A stretch of DNA of 64,000 nucleotides from Takashimella koratensis (Eukaryota > Basidiomycota > Tremellomycetes > Trichosporonales > Tetragoniomycetaceae), in assembly GCA_003116875.1 (NCBI GenBank), contig BCKT01000016.1, positions 186,001 to 250,000 on the forward strand, read 5' to 3'. The notes beneath the pieces were generated by a model. That model was given only the letters and a program-made list of their open reading frames with translations. It did not search any database and was not told the DNA's origin. The position numbers were made by a program, and so were the translations under genes. This document shows positions 55,401-64,000 of the stretch, piece after piece. How positions within the stretch are numbered: the first letter of the stretch is position 1; each line of letters starts with the position of its first letter.

Positions 55401-58391
55401 GCCCAGGCCTCGTCGCTCGCTGCGTCCATCTCGGCCTCTGCCTCGGTTGCCCAGGCCTCGATCTCGGCGTCCCTTGCCAAGTCGGTCTCGGTTTCGCTCT
55501 CGGCCTCTGCTGCCCAGTCCGTCTCCGCCGCAGCCGCTTCTGCCTCTGCCGCCGCCGCCTCCCTCTCGCAGTCGCTCGCCCAGTCCCAGTCGGCCTCTAT
55601 TGCCCAGGCTTCGTCGCTCGCTGCCTCGGTCGCTGCCTCTGCCTCTGCTGCGGCCGCTTCGGTTTCGTCCTCGCTCTCTGCCTCGGCTGCTGCCTACTCT
55701 GCCTCGGTCTCCTCGGTCGCTGCGTCGGTCTCCAAGTCTCTTGCCGCCTCCGCCTCGGTTGCTTCCGCCGCTGCTTCCGCGTCTGCCGCCGCCGCCTCGG
55801 TCTCGTCGTCTCTCTCTGCTTCGGCCGCTGCCTACTCTGCTTCGGTCGCTTCGCTCGCCTCGTCCGTCTCGGCCTCGATCGCCGCTGCGTCCGCCTCCGC
55901 TGCCGCCGCGCCCAAGTCGCTCACCTCGTACCAGACCTACACCTACGGTGGCTGTATCCAGGAACTTTCTAGCGGCCGCCTTCTCAGCTCGGGCTCGACT
56001 TCCGGCTCTGGCATGACCATTGAGAGCTGCATCTCCTACTGCTCCAACCTCGGCTTCCCCGTTGCCGGTCTCGAGTACGGCGCTGAGTGCTACTGTGGTA
56101 CTCAGGCCATGGTCTCGAGCGCCTCCTCATCCAGCCAGTGCAACATGGCGTGCGGTGGCAACTCGCTCGAGCTCTGTGGTGGTCCCTCGGCCATCAACTA
56201 CTACGTCAGCAGCTCGATTGGCTCGGCCGCTGCCGGTGCATCCGCCTCGCTCGCTGCCTCTGCTTCCGCTTACGCTGCGTCGGTCTCCGCTCTCCAGGCT
56301 TCCATCTCCGCGTCGCTCGCGGCCGCCGCCTCGGGCGCTAAGAGCGCCGGTGCCTCGGTTGCCTCTGCCGGTGCTTCCGCTGTCTCTGCTGCTGGCTCCG
56401 CTGTCGGCTCGGCTGCTTCCTCCGCCGCCTCTGCCGTCAAGACCGCGTCCTCGCTCTCGTCGTACAACACTTACACTTACGGCGGCTGTATCTCGGAGAT
56501 CAGCAACGGTCGCATCCTCAGCTCGGGATCTACCTCGGGCTCGAGCATGACCATCGAGAGCTGCATCTCGTACTGCCAGGGCCTCAACTTCCCCGTTGCC
56601 GGTCTCGAGTACGGAGACGAGTGCTACTGTGGTACCCAGTCAATGCTCTCGTCCGCCTCGTCCTCGACCGCGTGCACCATGACTTGCGCAGGCAACTCTC
56701 TCGAGCTCTGCGGTGGTTCTTCGGCGATCAACTACTACGTCAGCTCTTCGGTCGCCTCGGCCGCTGTCGGTGCTGCCGCGTCCGCCTCGGCTTCGCTCGC
56801 TTCGTCGGCCTCGGCCTACTCGGCCTCGGTCTCCGCGCTCCAGGCCTCGATCTCTGCTTCGCTCTCCGCCTCCGTCGCCGCCTCGCTTGCCTCGTCTGCC
56901 GCCGCTGCTGCCAAGACTGCCGCCAAGAGCGTCACCTCGGCCAACGGCTACACGTACGGTGGCTGTGTTTCCGAGCTGTCCAACGGTCGTCTCCTCAGCT
57001 CCGCCTCGACTTCGGGCTCGTCCATGACCGTCGAGTCTTGCACGAGCTACTGCTCTGGTCTTGGCTACCCAGTCGCTGGTCTCGAGTACGGAGCCGAGTG
57101 CTACTGTGGTACCCAGGCGATGATCTCGAGCGCTTCGTCCTCGGCTGCGTGCACCATGTCTTGCGCTGGCAACTCGCTCGAGATCTGCGGTGGCTCCAGC
57201 GCAATCAGCTACTACACCAACGGCAACGTTGCTTCATCCGCCGCCGCTGCCGCGGCGGCCTCTGCCTCGTCACTTGCTGCTTCGCTCTCCGCCTCGGCTG
57301 CCGCTGCCGCCAAGACCGCCGCCAAGTCGGTCACCTCGGCCAACGGCTACACCTACGGCGGCTGCATCACCGAGTCGAGCAACGGCCGTGTTCTGAGCGG
57401 CGCGTCGACTGCGTCGTCTTCCATGACTGTCGAGTATTGCACCAACTACTGCTCGGGTCTCGGCTTCCCCGTCGCTGGTGTCGAGTACGGAGACGAGTGC
57501 TACTGTGGTACTCTTGCCCAGGCTCAGTCCGCCGCTTCCTCCACTGCCTGCACGATGACTTGCGCTGCCAACAGCCTCGAGATCTGCGGTGGATCTTCGG
57601 CCATCAGCTACTACTACAACTCGGGTCTCGGTTCCTCGGCGGCTTCGTCGATCTCTGCCGCTTCCGCTGCCGCCGCTGCCTCTGCTTCCGCCGCTTCTGC
57701 CTCGATCGCCGCTGCCTCAGCTTCCGCAGCCTCCGCTGCCTCGGCCGCCGCCGCTACCGCGACCATCTCGTACAGTGGCTACATCTCGGGTGGCTGTGCT
57801 CAGGAAATCTCGGGCCGTCTCCTTCCTTACGTCTCGACCTCGGGCGGCGACATGACCATCGAGAAGTGCACGTCTACTTGCAAGGGCTACGGTTACCAGG
57901 TCGCTGGTCTCGAGTACGGAGACGAGTGCTACTGTGGAGACTACAGCGCGGCTTCCACCGCTGCCATCTCTGGCCAGTGCTACATGTCTTGCGCGGGCAA
58001 CTCGCTCGAGAACTGTGGTGGTCCCAACGCCATCAACTGGTTCTACGACCCGACCGTCAAGAAGGCTTCGGTCACTCTCCCGAGCGGCTGGTCGACTTAC
58101 GGTATGGTCAACGAGGGTTCGAGCGGTCGTGCTCTCACCACCATGCTTTGGGACGCCGCCAACAACACTGTCGAGGCTTGCGCCCAGGGATGCAACGCCG
58201 CGGGCTACAAGGTTTCGGGTACCGAGTACTCGTCCCAGTGCTTCTGTGGCAACTCGTTCTCCAACGGTGGTGGTGCCAAGGCGGCGACTGGTGCTTTCAC
58301 CATGACCTGCTCGGGCAACTTGGCAGAGACTTGTGGTGGACCCAACCTCCTCTCCGTCGTCTCTTCCCTCTCTTCCATTCCTTCCTCGTAA
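49425..58391 (+). CDS. Giant secreted Ser/Ala-rich protein with cysteine cassettes and six WSC domains
   Basis: 2988 residues in one uninterrupted exon, in a region where other genes carry many introns. Starts MKVGTLVPLVAYLAVASVAAVP, a signal peptide. Order: a short domain with CVFGFSIFGDC; a Ser/Ala-rich stretch; related cysteine pairs CAEGFDIFGNC and CSIFGGSYC; more Ser/Ala; 13 cassettes of the form QKATTGNAALDEAYC-LAGLTDYC (51174-53792) separated by SGS/SSG linkers; about 700 residues of Ser/Ala-rich sequence with recurrent SAAAYSASVASVASSVS units; then six WSC domains with YGGCI, YCSNLGFPVAGLEYG, ECYCGTQ and SLELCGGPSAI. WSC domains are carbohydrate-binding modules of fungal wall proteins. 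There is no C-terminal hydrophobic GPI or membrane segment (ends SLSSIPSS), so it is probably secreted and wall-bound. Likely heavily O-mannosylated. Possible roles: adhesin or surface coat; not demonstrated. Confidence 0.87.
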   Translation: MKVGTLVPLVAYLAVASVAAVPLGEAERDHLTEQSLTRRLFGTCVFGFSIFGDCDSGSSSSSSTDNSASISLSASLYSSSSAAYSRSISQSISQSISASISESAYEAATASAAKASSAAAAAAASSSSAAAASKSAAAAQAASASAASASAAQAAAASASNAAAASASAASAKAASSSAAAASAAQAASASNAAAASASAAQAAAASASNAAAASASAASAKAASSSAAAASAAQASAAGASAAAASAAQASAADASAKAASSAAAASAAGASNAAASAAAASAANASASAAAAASASKANAASASSSAAAAAAASASSASAASASASKASASAASASAASASAAAAAAATSNQYGSSSYSSGSVFCAEGFDIFGNCNSGTSSSSSSSSSSSSSGSSTYNAIMCSIFGGSYCDTGSSSTTTASGSSASSSAAAAAASSSSAAAASASAASASAAAASAKAASSAAAASASNAAAVSASNAAAASASAASASAKAASSAAAASAAQASAAQASGAQASAAAASAASASAAAASSSAAAASVAAASAAAASAAAASAKAASSAAAASAAAKSGTSTGSGSTVTTTQKATTGFAALDETYCLAGMTDYCVTTVTSAATSTAKSTSSTQKATTGNAALDEAYCLAGLSDYCSSGTSSSGSTAGSGSAASASAASASAASASAASASAASASAAAASAAAASAKAASSAAGASASNAAAISASNAAAASASNAAAVSASQAAASAAAASAAAASAKAASSAAAASASAKSGTSTSSGTTVTTTQKATTGVAALDETYCLAGLTDYCVTTVTKSGSATSTAGSSSSTQKATTGNAALDEAYCLAGLSDYCSSGTSSSGSTAGSGSGSAASSSAKAAASSSGTGSSGTGSGSGSASVSSAKAATSSTSTAAATSTTQKATTGNSALDAAYCLAGLTDYCSTSSGSGSSGSGSAASSSVKSGSSTSTAGSTSSTQKATTGNAALDEAYCLAGLTDYCSSGTSSSGSTAGSGSGSAASSSAKAAASSSGTGSSGTGAGSGSGSTASSAKSGSSTSTAASTSSTQKATTGNSALDAAYCLAGLTDYCTTSSGSGSTGSGSAASSGAGSGSVASSAKSGSSTSTAGSTSSTQKATTGNAALDEAYCLAGLSDYCSSGTSSSGSTAGSGSGSSSAKSGSSTSTAASTSSTQKATTGNAALDAAYCLAGLTDYCTTSSGSGSTGSGSAASSAAGSGSAASSSAKAAASSGAAGASSGSGSAASSGAGSAASSSAKAGSSTSSAASASSTQKTTGNTVLDEAYCLAGLTDYCSTGTSSSGSTAGSGSGSSSAKSGSSTSSAASGATTQKATTGNAALDTAYCLAGLTDYCSTSSGSGSASSSAKSGSSTSSAASGSTTQKATTGNSVLDAAYCSAGLTDYCSTSSGSGSGSSSVKSGSSTSSAASAGATATTGDAALDSALCLAGFTEYCKSSSSSAAGSGASASAASASAASASAAAASNSLASVAAAASSSAASVAAAASASAASASAAAASVLSASNAAASASAASASSLAASSAAHYTATSAAAAASVSNAIAASLASSVAAAASSQAASLSASAAQYSASVAAAQSSAAAAASAAAYSASSLAASAAAYSASVSGYEYTSASAAAYSASRYAQSVSLSASAASSSLAAAQSSAAAAASSLQASISVSAAAASASAAAASVSASLSASAAAYSASVASVASSVSNSIAQASSLAASISASASAAQASVSASLAKSVSISLSASAAQSASAAAASLSQSLALSQSVQASSLAASVSASASAAAASLSASLSASAAAYSASVSSVAASVSASIAQASSLAASISESASVAQASLSQSLAASQSLSASNAAYSASKYSASVAMSASVAQSLAASASAAAASVSSSLSASAAAYSASVASVASSVSNSIAQASASAASLAQSISLSQSASAYQASVASVAAAASYSQSLSLSQSAAAYQASLSVSASAAAYSASVSSLASSVSASIAQASSLAASISASASVAQASISASLAKSVSVSLSASAAQSVSAAAASASAAAASLSQSLAQSQSASIAQASSLAASVAASASAAAASVSSSLSASAAAYSASVSSVAASVSKSLAASASVASAAASASAAAASVSSSLSASAAAYSASVASLASSVSASIAAASASAAAAPKSLTSYQTYTYGGCIQELSSGRLLSSGSTSGSGMTIESCISYCSNLGFPVAGLEYGAECYCGTQAMVSSASSSSQCNMACGGNSLELCGGPSAINYYVSSSIGSAAAGASASLAASASAYAASVSALQASISASLAAAASGAKSAGASVASAGASAVSAAGSAVGSAASSAASAVKTASSLSSYNTYTYGGCISEISNGRILSSGSTSGSSMTIESCISYCQGLNFPVAGLEYGDECYCGTQSMLSSASSSTACTMTCAGNSLELCGGSSAINYYVSSSVASAAVGAAASASASLASSASAYSASVSALQASISASLSASVAASLASSAAAAAKTAAKSVTSANGYTYGGCVSELSNGRLLSSASTSGSSMTVESCTSYCSGLGYPVAGLEYGAECYCGTQAMISSASSSAACTMSCAGNSLEICGGSSAISYYTNGNVASSAAAAAAASASSLAASLSASAAAAAKTAAKSVTSANGYTYGGCITESSNGRVLSGASTASSSMTVEYCTNYCSGLGFPVAGVEYGDECYCGTLAQAQSAASSTACTMTCAANSLEICGGSSAISYYYNSGLGSSAASSISAASAAAAASASAASASIAAASASAASAASAAAATATISYSGYISGGCAQEISGRLLPYVSTSGGDMTIEKCTSTCKGYGYQVAGLEYGDECYCGDYSAASTAAISGQCYMSCAGNSLENCGGPNAINWFYDPTVKKASVTLPSGWSTYGMVNEGSSGRALTTMLWDAANNTVEACAQGCNAAGYKVSGTEYSSQCFCGNSFSNGGGAKAATGAFTMTCSGNLAETCGGPNLLSVVSSLSSIPSS
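51174..53792 (+). repeat. Thirteen tandem CX7C cassettes in the WSC protein
   Basis: Core QKATTG-x-(A/S)ALD-x-(A/T)YCLAGL(T/S)DYC, followed by a flexible Ser/Gly/Thr linker of variable length. I count 13; the last is the most divergent (GDAALDSALCLAGFTEYC). Adjacent units alternate E/A at one position (ALDEAYC, ALDAAYC), hinting at growth by duplication of two-unit blocks. The cassette is not one I can assign to a named domain. Confidence 0.8.
55936..58352 (+). other. Six WSC carbohydrate-binding domains
   Basis: Approximate limits 55936-56205, 56468-56741, 56946-57213, 57345-57618, 57773-58042 and 58088-58352. The first four are nearly identical in pattern (YTYGGC, SCxSYC, GLEYG, CYCGT, CxMxC, CGG), the fifth diverges slightly, and the sixth (TYGMVNEGSSGRAL, CFCGNSF) is the most diverged and lacks the first Cys of the GGC motif. 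Confidence 0.85.
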
Positions 58392-58894
58392 ACAATGAAA
58401 AAAAGTTTCGGGGGGCTCTCTACCGGGGCTTTCAACTATCTCCTTCTTCTCAAACTGTAAATAGCTTAGTAGTGTTATATACTCTTGTGTGCTCTGGTTT
58501 CAGACACGGACATTGCTGTGACCTGTCGAGGCAGGAAAGAAAATATATAAATAAAAAAAATGAATGCATTGCTGTCTCGCCAAATGGTCTGTCTTCCTGA
58601 TCCTTTGCCTCTGCTGTGCCTACTGATCGCCTGGTGGTCACTGAATACTCATGATACATGATATGATGATCGACTCGGTCGACCGTTGCGTGACTGCTAT
58701 TGACGAGGTGGGTGAGGGATTACTTCGCTGAATGTTAAGCCATGACTAACGTGCTGAATGAACGGACGTTTGCTATGTGTACAAGTCGGATCATGATGAG
58801 ATTCACAGTTCTCTTCGCTCCTGCTCTCCTTCCATTCTCACAACTCTCTTCCTCTCGATACTCTTCACTTTCAACTCCACTGTTCACCCGCGGC

Positions 58895-61610
58895 TCAGTC
58901 TTTATGCCGATAGTATAGCGCCCCAGCGATGACAGCGACAACGATGACAGTGACGATGGGTATCGGCTAAGATGCTCTTCAGTGTCTGAAGCCAAAGGAA
59001 GATGTGCGGTATCGAGCTTGGGAATGAAAAAAGAAGCCCAGACCAACTTACCGCTGCGATCTGAGGTGGTTTCTTTGGTTTGCTATTCTTGCTCGTCGTT
59101 GGTTGCTTTCTATCACCTTGCAGAGTATCCGCCGACTCTCTCCCAGACTCTGACGAATCCGCCTTGACCGTTCTCCTCGAGCTACTCCCGGCGCTTGCGT
59201 TGCCTCCTCCCCCACCACCTCTACGCCTCGTTCCACTGCTACTCTCTCGACCGAGCTTGGACCTCCCAATCGCCTCGGTCCGCAGATCCCTCTGGCGCCC
59301 CGCCCCAGAGCCTGTCCCCGCCCCAGCGGCCGGAGCGAGCAGGTCGGCGTCCGCACCGGGCTCGGTCGGGTCAAGCGGTGGGTGAACAGCTTTGGGTGTC
59401 GACGATCCCGTCGGGTCAACAATCGACTTGATGCCTCGCCTAGCGAGGAGAGTTCGCGAACTCGGTCGTCGTCGCCGCATACGCAAGCTCCCACGCCCAG
59501 TTGACAGGTCACCTAGCCCGCCATTGGTCTTGATCAAGTCCGCGGGCTCGCCTGTGATACCGACGCTCGCGCCCACACTGTCTTTCCACTTGTTCCCGAC
59601 AGTGAGGATCTCGGTTTGTTCGAGATCGGTGACAGCGACATGCTCGGCATGACCGTCATCCTCGTCTTCGTCCTCATCATCGTCGTCATCTTCCTCCTCA
59701 TCGACAAACTCGTCCTCGCTCAAATGCGCGTTCATCGCCCTCTCCTCGTCCTCTTCAGCGGCGCGACGACTCGCTTCTTCCCATTCACGTACAACACCTC
59801 GGAGTCGCTCACGTTCGGCCTCCCAGCTGTCTCGCTCCTTTTTCCACCCATCCTCGATTCGGACGCGCCACGACTCCCACCGCTGTTCAGCCTGGATGAC
59901 CGCTGACGATATCTGATCCGCCATGCCCGTCTCCAGCGCGCCCACTCGGTCCGTCAACATCTTGACGGTCGTCAACGCGTCGGCATGCTGTGCCTGCAGC
60001 GTGCGGGAGAGTTGGAGCGCCTCGGCAATCTCAGCAGACAACTTGGTGACCCGGTTGCTAAGCTCGACGTGCTCGGCGGCGGCAGCATCGCGCCCTTCGT
60101 CCTTGAGCGATTTGAGCGAGTCCTTGGGTGAGTTCTTGGGCGAGGTCTTGGGTTGGCTGTCGCTCATCCTCGCTTTTTTCTTGGGTCGACGAGTGTCCTC
60201 GAGGGCAGTTACCGTACTGACGCTCCGGGCGTCGTCGTCATCGTCCTCCTCCTCCTCCTCGATATGCCCATTGGTGTGCTCCCCCGACGCAGCCAACAAC
60301 ACCTCCATCTCTCGCTTGTTCTGCTCCATATTGTCTCGCAACACACTCAACTCGTTTTTGAGCGTCTCCTGCTGGGTGATTTGGCCCTCGAGCAAGCGAA
60401 TTTTTTCAAGGTGGCCCGCGAGTGAGGTCTGAGTGTCGGTCATTTGCGATTGAAGGGAGATGAACGCGGCGGCTTGCGGACCGTGGGGGCCGGCGAGGGC
60501 GGCCTGCGCCTCTGCGGACGGGTTGCGGAATTGAGGAGGGATAAAGTCTGCCGCGGATCCGTTTTGCGATGGTGGCTGTGATCAGCTCTGGCTTGATATA
60601 TCACTCACCAAGCCACCGCCCAGCGTATCCTGAATATCAGTCATGGCATGCGCAAGGTCCTGCAACTCCATTCCCGTCGCTTTACTCCTCAACAACTCGT
60701 CCTGGGTGGTCAGCATTGGGCTACGTAAAGTCACCTACCTGAAGCTTTTGTAAGACATGATCAAAGCTGAGACCATTCGTCTTGCCTCCAGAACTCATAA
60801 TCGAAGGTCCCATCTGGCTGAGCGGGTTGACCACCGGTGCAGGTTGAGCCCCATTCGAACGGCGCACGTTTCTCGAATCACTCTGGTACGATGCGAGCTC
60901 GCTGGGGTCAATTAGCGTTTTGATCTAATCTATCACTCTTGGCTCACCGAGCACTCAAAGCCGCATCATCCGTGTTGAAGACGCAGTATGCCCTCGCTGC
61001 GACTTTATGATGCACAATTGTCCTATTGTCTTCGCTCACAATGTCGATACCAAATTCCTGCACCTGGTTAGCACTGATAAGATGATCTGAACGCAGCACT
61101 TACCACAACGTCTTCACTTTTCAGTTCAAATGGCTCGCTCTCGGCGCCTTCTGGAGACAGACGGTCGCCGTTGATGAACGTCCCATTAGACGATTTGACA
61201 TCTTTGATGTAGATCTGGTCGAGTTAGCATCTGCTTCCCGATGCCTGTAAAGCCCTTGCATGTACCCACCTTGCCTCCTTGTTCCCAGATCTCCGCATGG
61301 GTGCGGGACAACACTTTTGAATCGAAATACGCGTTGCGCTCGCCGGGCACTGTCTTGTTGTTGGTCTGTCGCCCAATCTTGATCTATGCGGTGTTAGCTA
61401 GGGGGATTCCATATTGGAGGTACGACAGAGACGTACCCGTTGGCCCTCTGGGAGGTGGATCATCTTCATCTGAAAAGTATCCTGTAGAGGCCAGAGGTGC
61501 AAGCTCGGGAACGGAGCGCCCCATGGTTGGGCTGCAGCACCGGGCGCCGCACCTGACGCGGGAGCGGCAGCGATGGTCTGACCGGCGGTTTGTTGAGACT
61601 GGCCCTGCAT
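58895..61610 (-). CDS. Tail-anchored FHA/coiled-coil protein, STRIPAK type (SLMAP/Far9/Far10-like)
   Basis: Starts MQGQSQQTAGQTIAAAP at 61610. The FHA domain spans several exons: MIHLPEGQRV-KIGRQTNN, AYFDSKVLSRTHAEIW, IYIKDVKSSNGTFINGDRLS, VEFGIDIV; the phosphothreonine-reading R, SRTHA and SSNGT positions are all present. Coiled-coil segments follow (ITQQETLKNELSVLRDNMEQ; LSNRVTKLSAEIAEALQ; WRVRIEDGWKKERDSWEAE), then acidic runs and a basic RMRRRRPSS segment. The last intron (58967-59051) ends at CTTAG, which puts the final exon in the frame PIPIVTVIVVAVIAGALYY-RHKD stop: a C-terminal membrane anchor. FHA plus coiled coil plus tail anchor is the SLMAP/Far9/PRO45 architecture; those proteins tether the STRIPAK phosphatase-kinase complex to ER, nuclear envelope or mitochondria and act in fungal cell fusion and development. 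Confidence 0.84.
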
Positions 61611-62436
61611 GGTGGATCGGGGTTGGTGCGGGGCGGTGGAGGGTGGGGATCGGGTCTAGGATGTGCGTTGGGCAGTGAGAGGGCGAGGGCGAGATGGGGT
61701 GCGGAAGTTGAAGAGGACGGGGTGTAGGTCGAGGCTACTGTTGCAGCGTCGTTTCAAGTCCAACTGGGTTGAGCGGTGACGTTTGAATGGTCTCGATGAG
61801 TCGTGATGTATGTCTACCGCTCAAGGCGCGGGTACCAATACGATAAGCCAAGCGATGCAAGAGGACAAGAGAGGATCGAGTGGAAGGGGAGGGCGGGGTC
61901 GTGATGACGTCCTAGTGGATGAATGCGGAGAAGACACGCAACGACCGAGCGGGACGGGTCAAGCCGCCAATCCGGGGGGTCAAGTACCAAGTCGACGAGA
62001 GAGGAGGGTATGAGGTGGTCGTGTGGACGTGTGAGATGCAAGATGGGTCAAGTGTAGTGTAGCGTGAATGAATGGGTGGATGGTTGGAAGTGGGTTGGGT
62101 GGATTGGGTGGGTGGCAGAATGGTGAACTGGCAGGGAGGAGGGTGGTAGTGATGTCGCCGTCTGAAAGGGTCTAATCCGAGTGTGGCACAATGGGATCAG
62201 TGCGGCAGTAGGAGCTCAGCAGGTATAATCGGGCAGTCTCTTCTTGAACCGTCTCATACACGCCATGGTTGCTACAGATGAAGTATGGGCGTAGTAAGGG
62301 AGGGAGGGTATTTCATAGCTCTATGGAATCTCGGTATTCAAAGAGGGATGGAATAGGTGTCGCTTGGTGAAAACTGGTTGAATAGCGAAACTCGAAAACC
62401 TCGCGCCAACTTTCATTTCTCCATTATGGCTCTCCC
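61611..62436. other. Intergenic region
   Basis: About 0.8 kb with the promoter of the FHA gene. GGGTGG/TGGGTGGATTGG low-complexity sequence occurs around 62060-62150. No gene supported. Confidence 0.4.
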
Positions 62437-63489
62437 CTAGAGATCTTGGTAGCTCGTACCTCTACGTGCTCGCATCAAGGCACTCTCGTATGCCTCTTGA
62501 AGTTCCCTTTCCTCTCCTCTATTCTCCCCTCTCTCTCGTCTTCCCACCACACCCACTGTACCTGGCCTTCTCTGTCCGCTTGTTGATCCATGCCCGAGTA
62601 CCACCCTCGCGACTAACGGGGGGCTCGGCGGGTCCGGATCGACATGAAACATTCCCAACCTAGGTGAATCAGTCGGTAGAGGTCCCCAACTCTCTTCAAT
62701 GCTTCCCAGCTGGTCACGTTTAGAGCGGCCGCCGTACTTTGGGGGACGCATGGCTTCTTGCGCGAGCTGTTGAGCGGCGGAAGAAGAGGGGATGAAGCGT
62801 GGAGCGCGGGTGGGCGGTGAGCGCCAGGAACGGTTGGATGGGTAGGCTGGGTAGGAGTGTGGAAGAGGACGCCGAGGGAGGGAAGGAGTTAAAGGGGGGC
62901 GAAAGGGTGGGGAGGGTAAGGTGGGAGGTGGGGGCCAGGTGAGAGGTGGGGCAGGCAAGGATCGATTGGGAACAGGTGAGGCTGGGAAAGGTGGGTGGGA
63001 AGCAGGTGGAGGGGAGTACAGGGGAGAAGATGATCGTAGAGGATTTTCGTGTGGTTGATTGACGCGTACACGAGGAGAATCGGGATTGTTTCGTAGCCTC
63101 GGGTGCTCGACTGGAGGCGAAAAGTGTCCCGTGGGCAGAGGGGAGGACGACGGAGGTTCGTGAATGCTTTCGCTTTCTTGTACCGGGTAATCACGGCGTG
63201 AGGGACGAAGGGGATCATCGATAGGCGACGAGAGAGAAAGTCGAGCGAGTTGAAAACTGCTTTGGTGCTTTTCGGTTTCGAACAAGTGCGCGTACGGATC
63301 TGCGGAGGGATCTCGTGAACGTTCTTCGGCGAGGTCTGCCATCCATGGGTAGAGAGAAGTTTGTGTTGGGTGAACGACGGAGGGAGGCTGGTTGTGCGAC
63401 TCGGGCTCGTCTTCGATATCGACGAGCAGGGTTTGTCGCCAGGACTCGATCAGTCCTACGCCGGTCGGAATGTCGCTCGAGGCGTGCAT
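62437..63489 (-). CDS. Hypothetical proline-rich protein, 350 residues
   Basis: Single open frame from ATG 63489 (MHASSDIPTGVGLIESWRQT) to a stop at 62437. N-terminal 80 residues look structured or conserved in style (LLVDIEDEPES; LYPWMADLAEERSRDPSADP; AHLFETEKHQSSFQLARLSL). The middle is Pro/Ser-rich and disordered, and the end has helical QEAYESALMRARRG. No signal or membrane segment and no family recognised. The non-random N terminus and length favour a real gene; upstream exons cannot be excluded. Confidence 0.5.
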   Translation of the reverse strand: MHASSDIPTGVGLIESWRQTLLVDIEDEPESHNQPPSVVHPTQTSLYPWMADLAEERSRDPSADPYAHLFETEKHQSSFQLARLSLSSPIDDPLRPSRRDYPVQESESIHEPPSSSPLPTGHFSPPVEHPRLRNNPDSPRVRVNQPHENPLRSSSPLYSPPPASHPPFPASPVPNRSLPAPPLTWPPPPTLPSPPFRPPLTPSLPRRPLPHSYPAYPSNRSWRSPPTRAPRFIPSSSAAQQLAQEAMRPPKYGGRSKRDQLGSIEESWGPLPTDSPRLGMFHVDPDPPSPPLVARVVLGHGSTSGQRRPGTVGVVGRRERGENRGEERELQEAYESALMRARRGTSYQDL

Positions 63490-64000
63490 GGCGTGACGGG
63501 AGATGGTTTGGAAGGACAGCGTGGTGGGGGTGGGGTTGGGGTTTGGGGGCTGGTGATGGGGCGCGCTATTTGTCGGGGGTTGGTGGTTGGGGACGCGGTG
63601 TGAGAGGGGTGAGGACTCAATACCAAGATGATGGAAGGTGAGGTTTGAGAATTGGGACTTGGGATGTGATGAGTTGGAAATGGTGACTGCGACAGCTTGA
63701 AGAGTCTAGAGAATGAAGAAATGGCTGAAGGAGATGAGGGGGATGCGAGGGATGAGATAGTGGAGAGGAGGGTGTGGATGATTCAATCAAGAGAGAAGGG
63801 GAGAAGTGGATGGTGAAGATGAAGAGGTGAAGAGAAGAGAAGAGCGTTGGATTGCGAGAAGGTGGAAGGTGGAAGGTGAGTAGGCGGAGAAAGGTGTGAA
63901 AAAACGGTCAGCCATTGTGTTCAGAGAGGTAACGTCAGAGTCATTGTCAGTGTTCCATCCACGACAGCGACTCATGTATGAACTGACAGCTGCATAATCT
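63490..64000. other. Right end of window
   Basis: About 0.5 kb, purine-rich on the + strand (GAGATGAGGGGGATGCGAGG and similar). No gene supported; it could hold the promoter of the proline-rich gene. Confidence 0.35.

Noticed and set aside
49555..56550. Very long open frames in the other + frames and on the - strand (up to about 900 codons) across the WSC gene
   Set aside because: They are Pro/Arg/Leu- or Arg/Gln-rich translations forced by the GCN/TCN codon repeats of the real Ser/Ala frame; no signal peptide, domain or start context.
58902..59050. Unspliced C terminus of the FHA protein ending WGAILSA
   Set aside because: Splicing of 58967-59051 gives a tail anchor expected for this family; the unspliced end is His/Arg/Cys-rich without sense. 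Kept only as a possible alternative isoform.

Overview
The window is nuclear DNA from a basidiomycete fungus, most likely Agaricomycotina. The evidence is many short GT-AG introns with CTGAC/CTAAC branch sites just before the acceptor, a Zn2Cys6 regulator, KAR5-type, PFA4-type and STRIPAK FHA proteins, and WSC-domain wall proteins. I cannot name the genus. The introns are strikingly short: in two genes spliced in full (the DCR2-like phosphatase and the Zn2Cys6 regulator), 15 of 18 introns are exactly 31 nt and the rest are 30 or 32 nt. Nearly all splice models given here were tested by requiring the summed exon length to be a multiple of three.

Layout. 0.2-2.6 kb: DCR2-like metallophosphatase. 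3.0-10.3 kb: four head-to-tail genes for seven-helix membrane proteins (family A; first copy disrupted). 10.6-12.4 kb: an unknown protein and a DUF4336-like protein. 12.9-22.4 kb: Zn2Cys6 regulator, allantoate/pantothenate-type permease, amidase and GABA transaminase. The amidase and transaminase are divergent, and the group looks like a small nitrogen-catabolic cluster. 22.6-33.7 kb: five head-to-tail genes of a second seven-helix family (family B), plus a sixth degraded copy split by a TIR element of about 950 bp. 34.0-35.9 kb: sugar transporter. 36.9-42.2 kb: KAR5-like nuclear fusion protein and PFA4-like palmitoyltransferase. 42.5-44.6 kb: SR protein with a pseudo-RRM and a 668-nt intron. 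45.0-47.3 kb: PTEN-like phosphatase. 49.4-58.4 kb: an intronless 2988-residue Ser/Ala-rich secreted protein with 13 cysteine-pair cassettes and six WSC domains. 58.9-61.6 kb: tail-anchored FHA/coiled-coil protein of STRIPAK type. 62.4-63.5 kb: proline-rich unknown.

The most distinctive content is the pair of expanded membrane-protein families. A and B look unrelated at a glance, but share seven intron positions with identical phases (0,2,0,0,2,1,2) and aligned motifs (AWR/AWK-LSGK, M-x-PPT), so they are old paralogues now forming two arrays either side of the nitrogen cluster. Their resemblance to the basidiomycete DUF6534 membrane family is my inference; their function is unknown. The second distinctive item is the giant wall protein with its repeated YCLAGLTDYC cassette.
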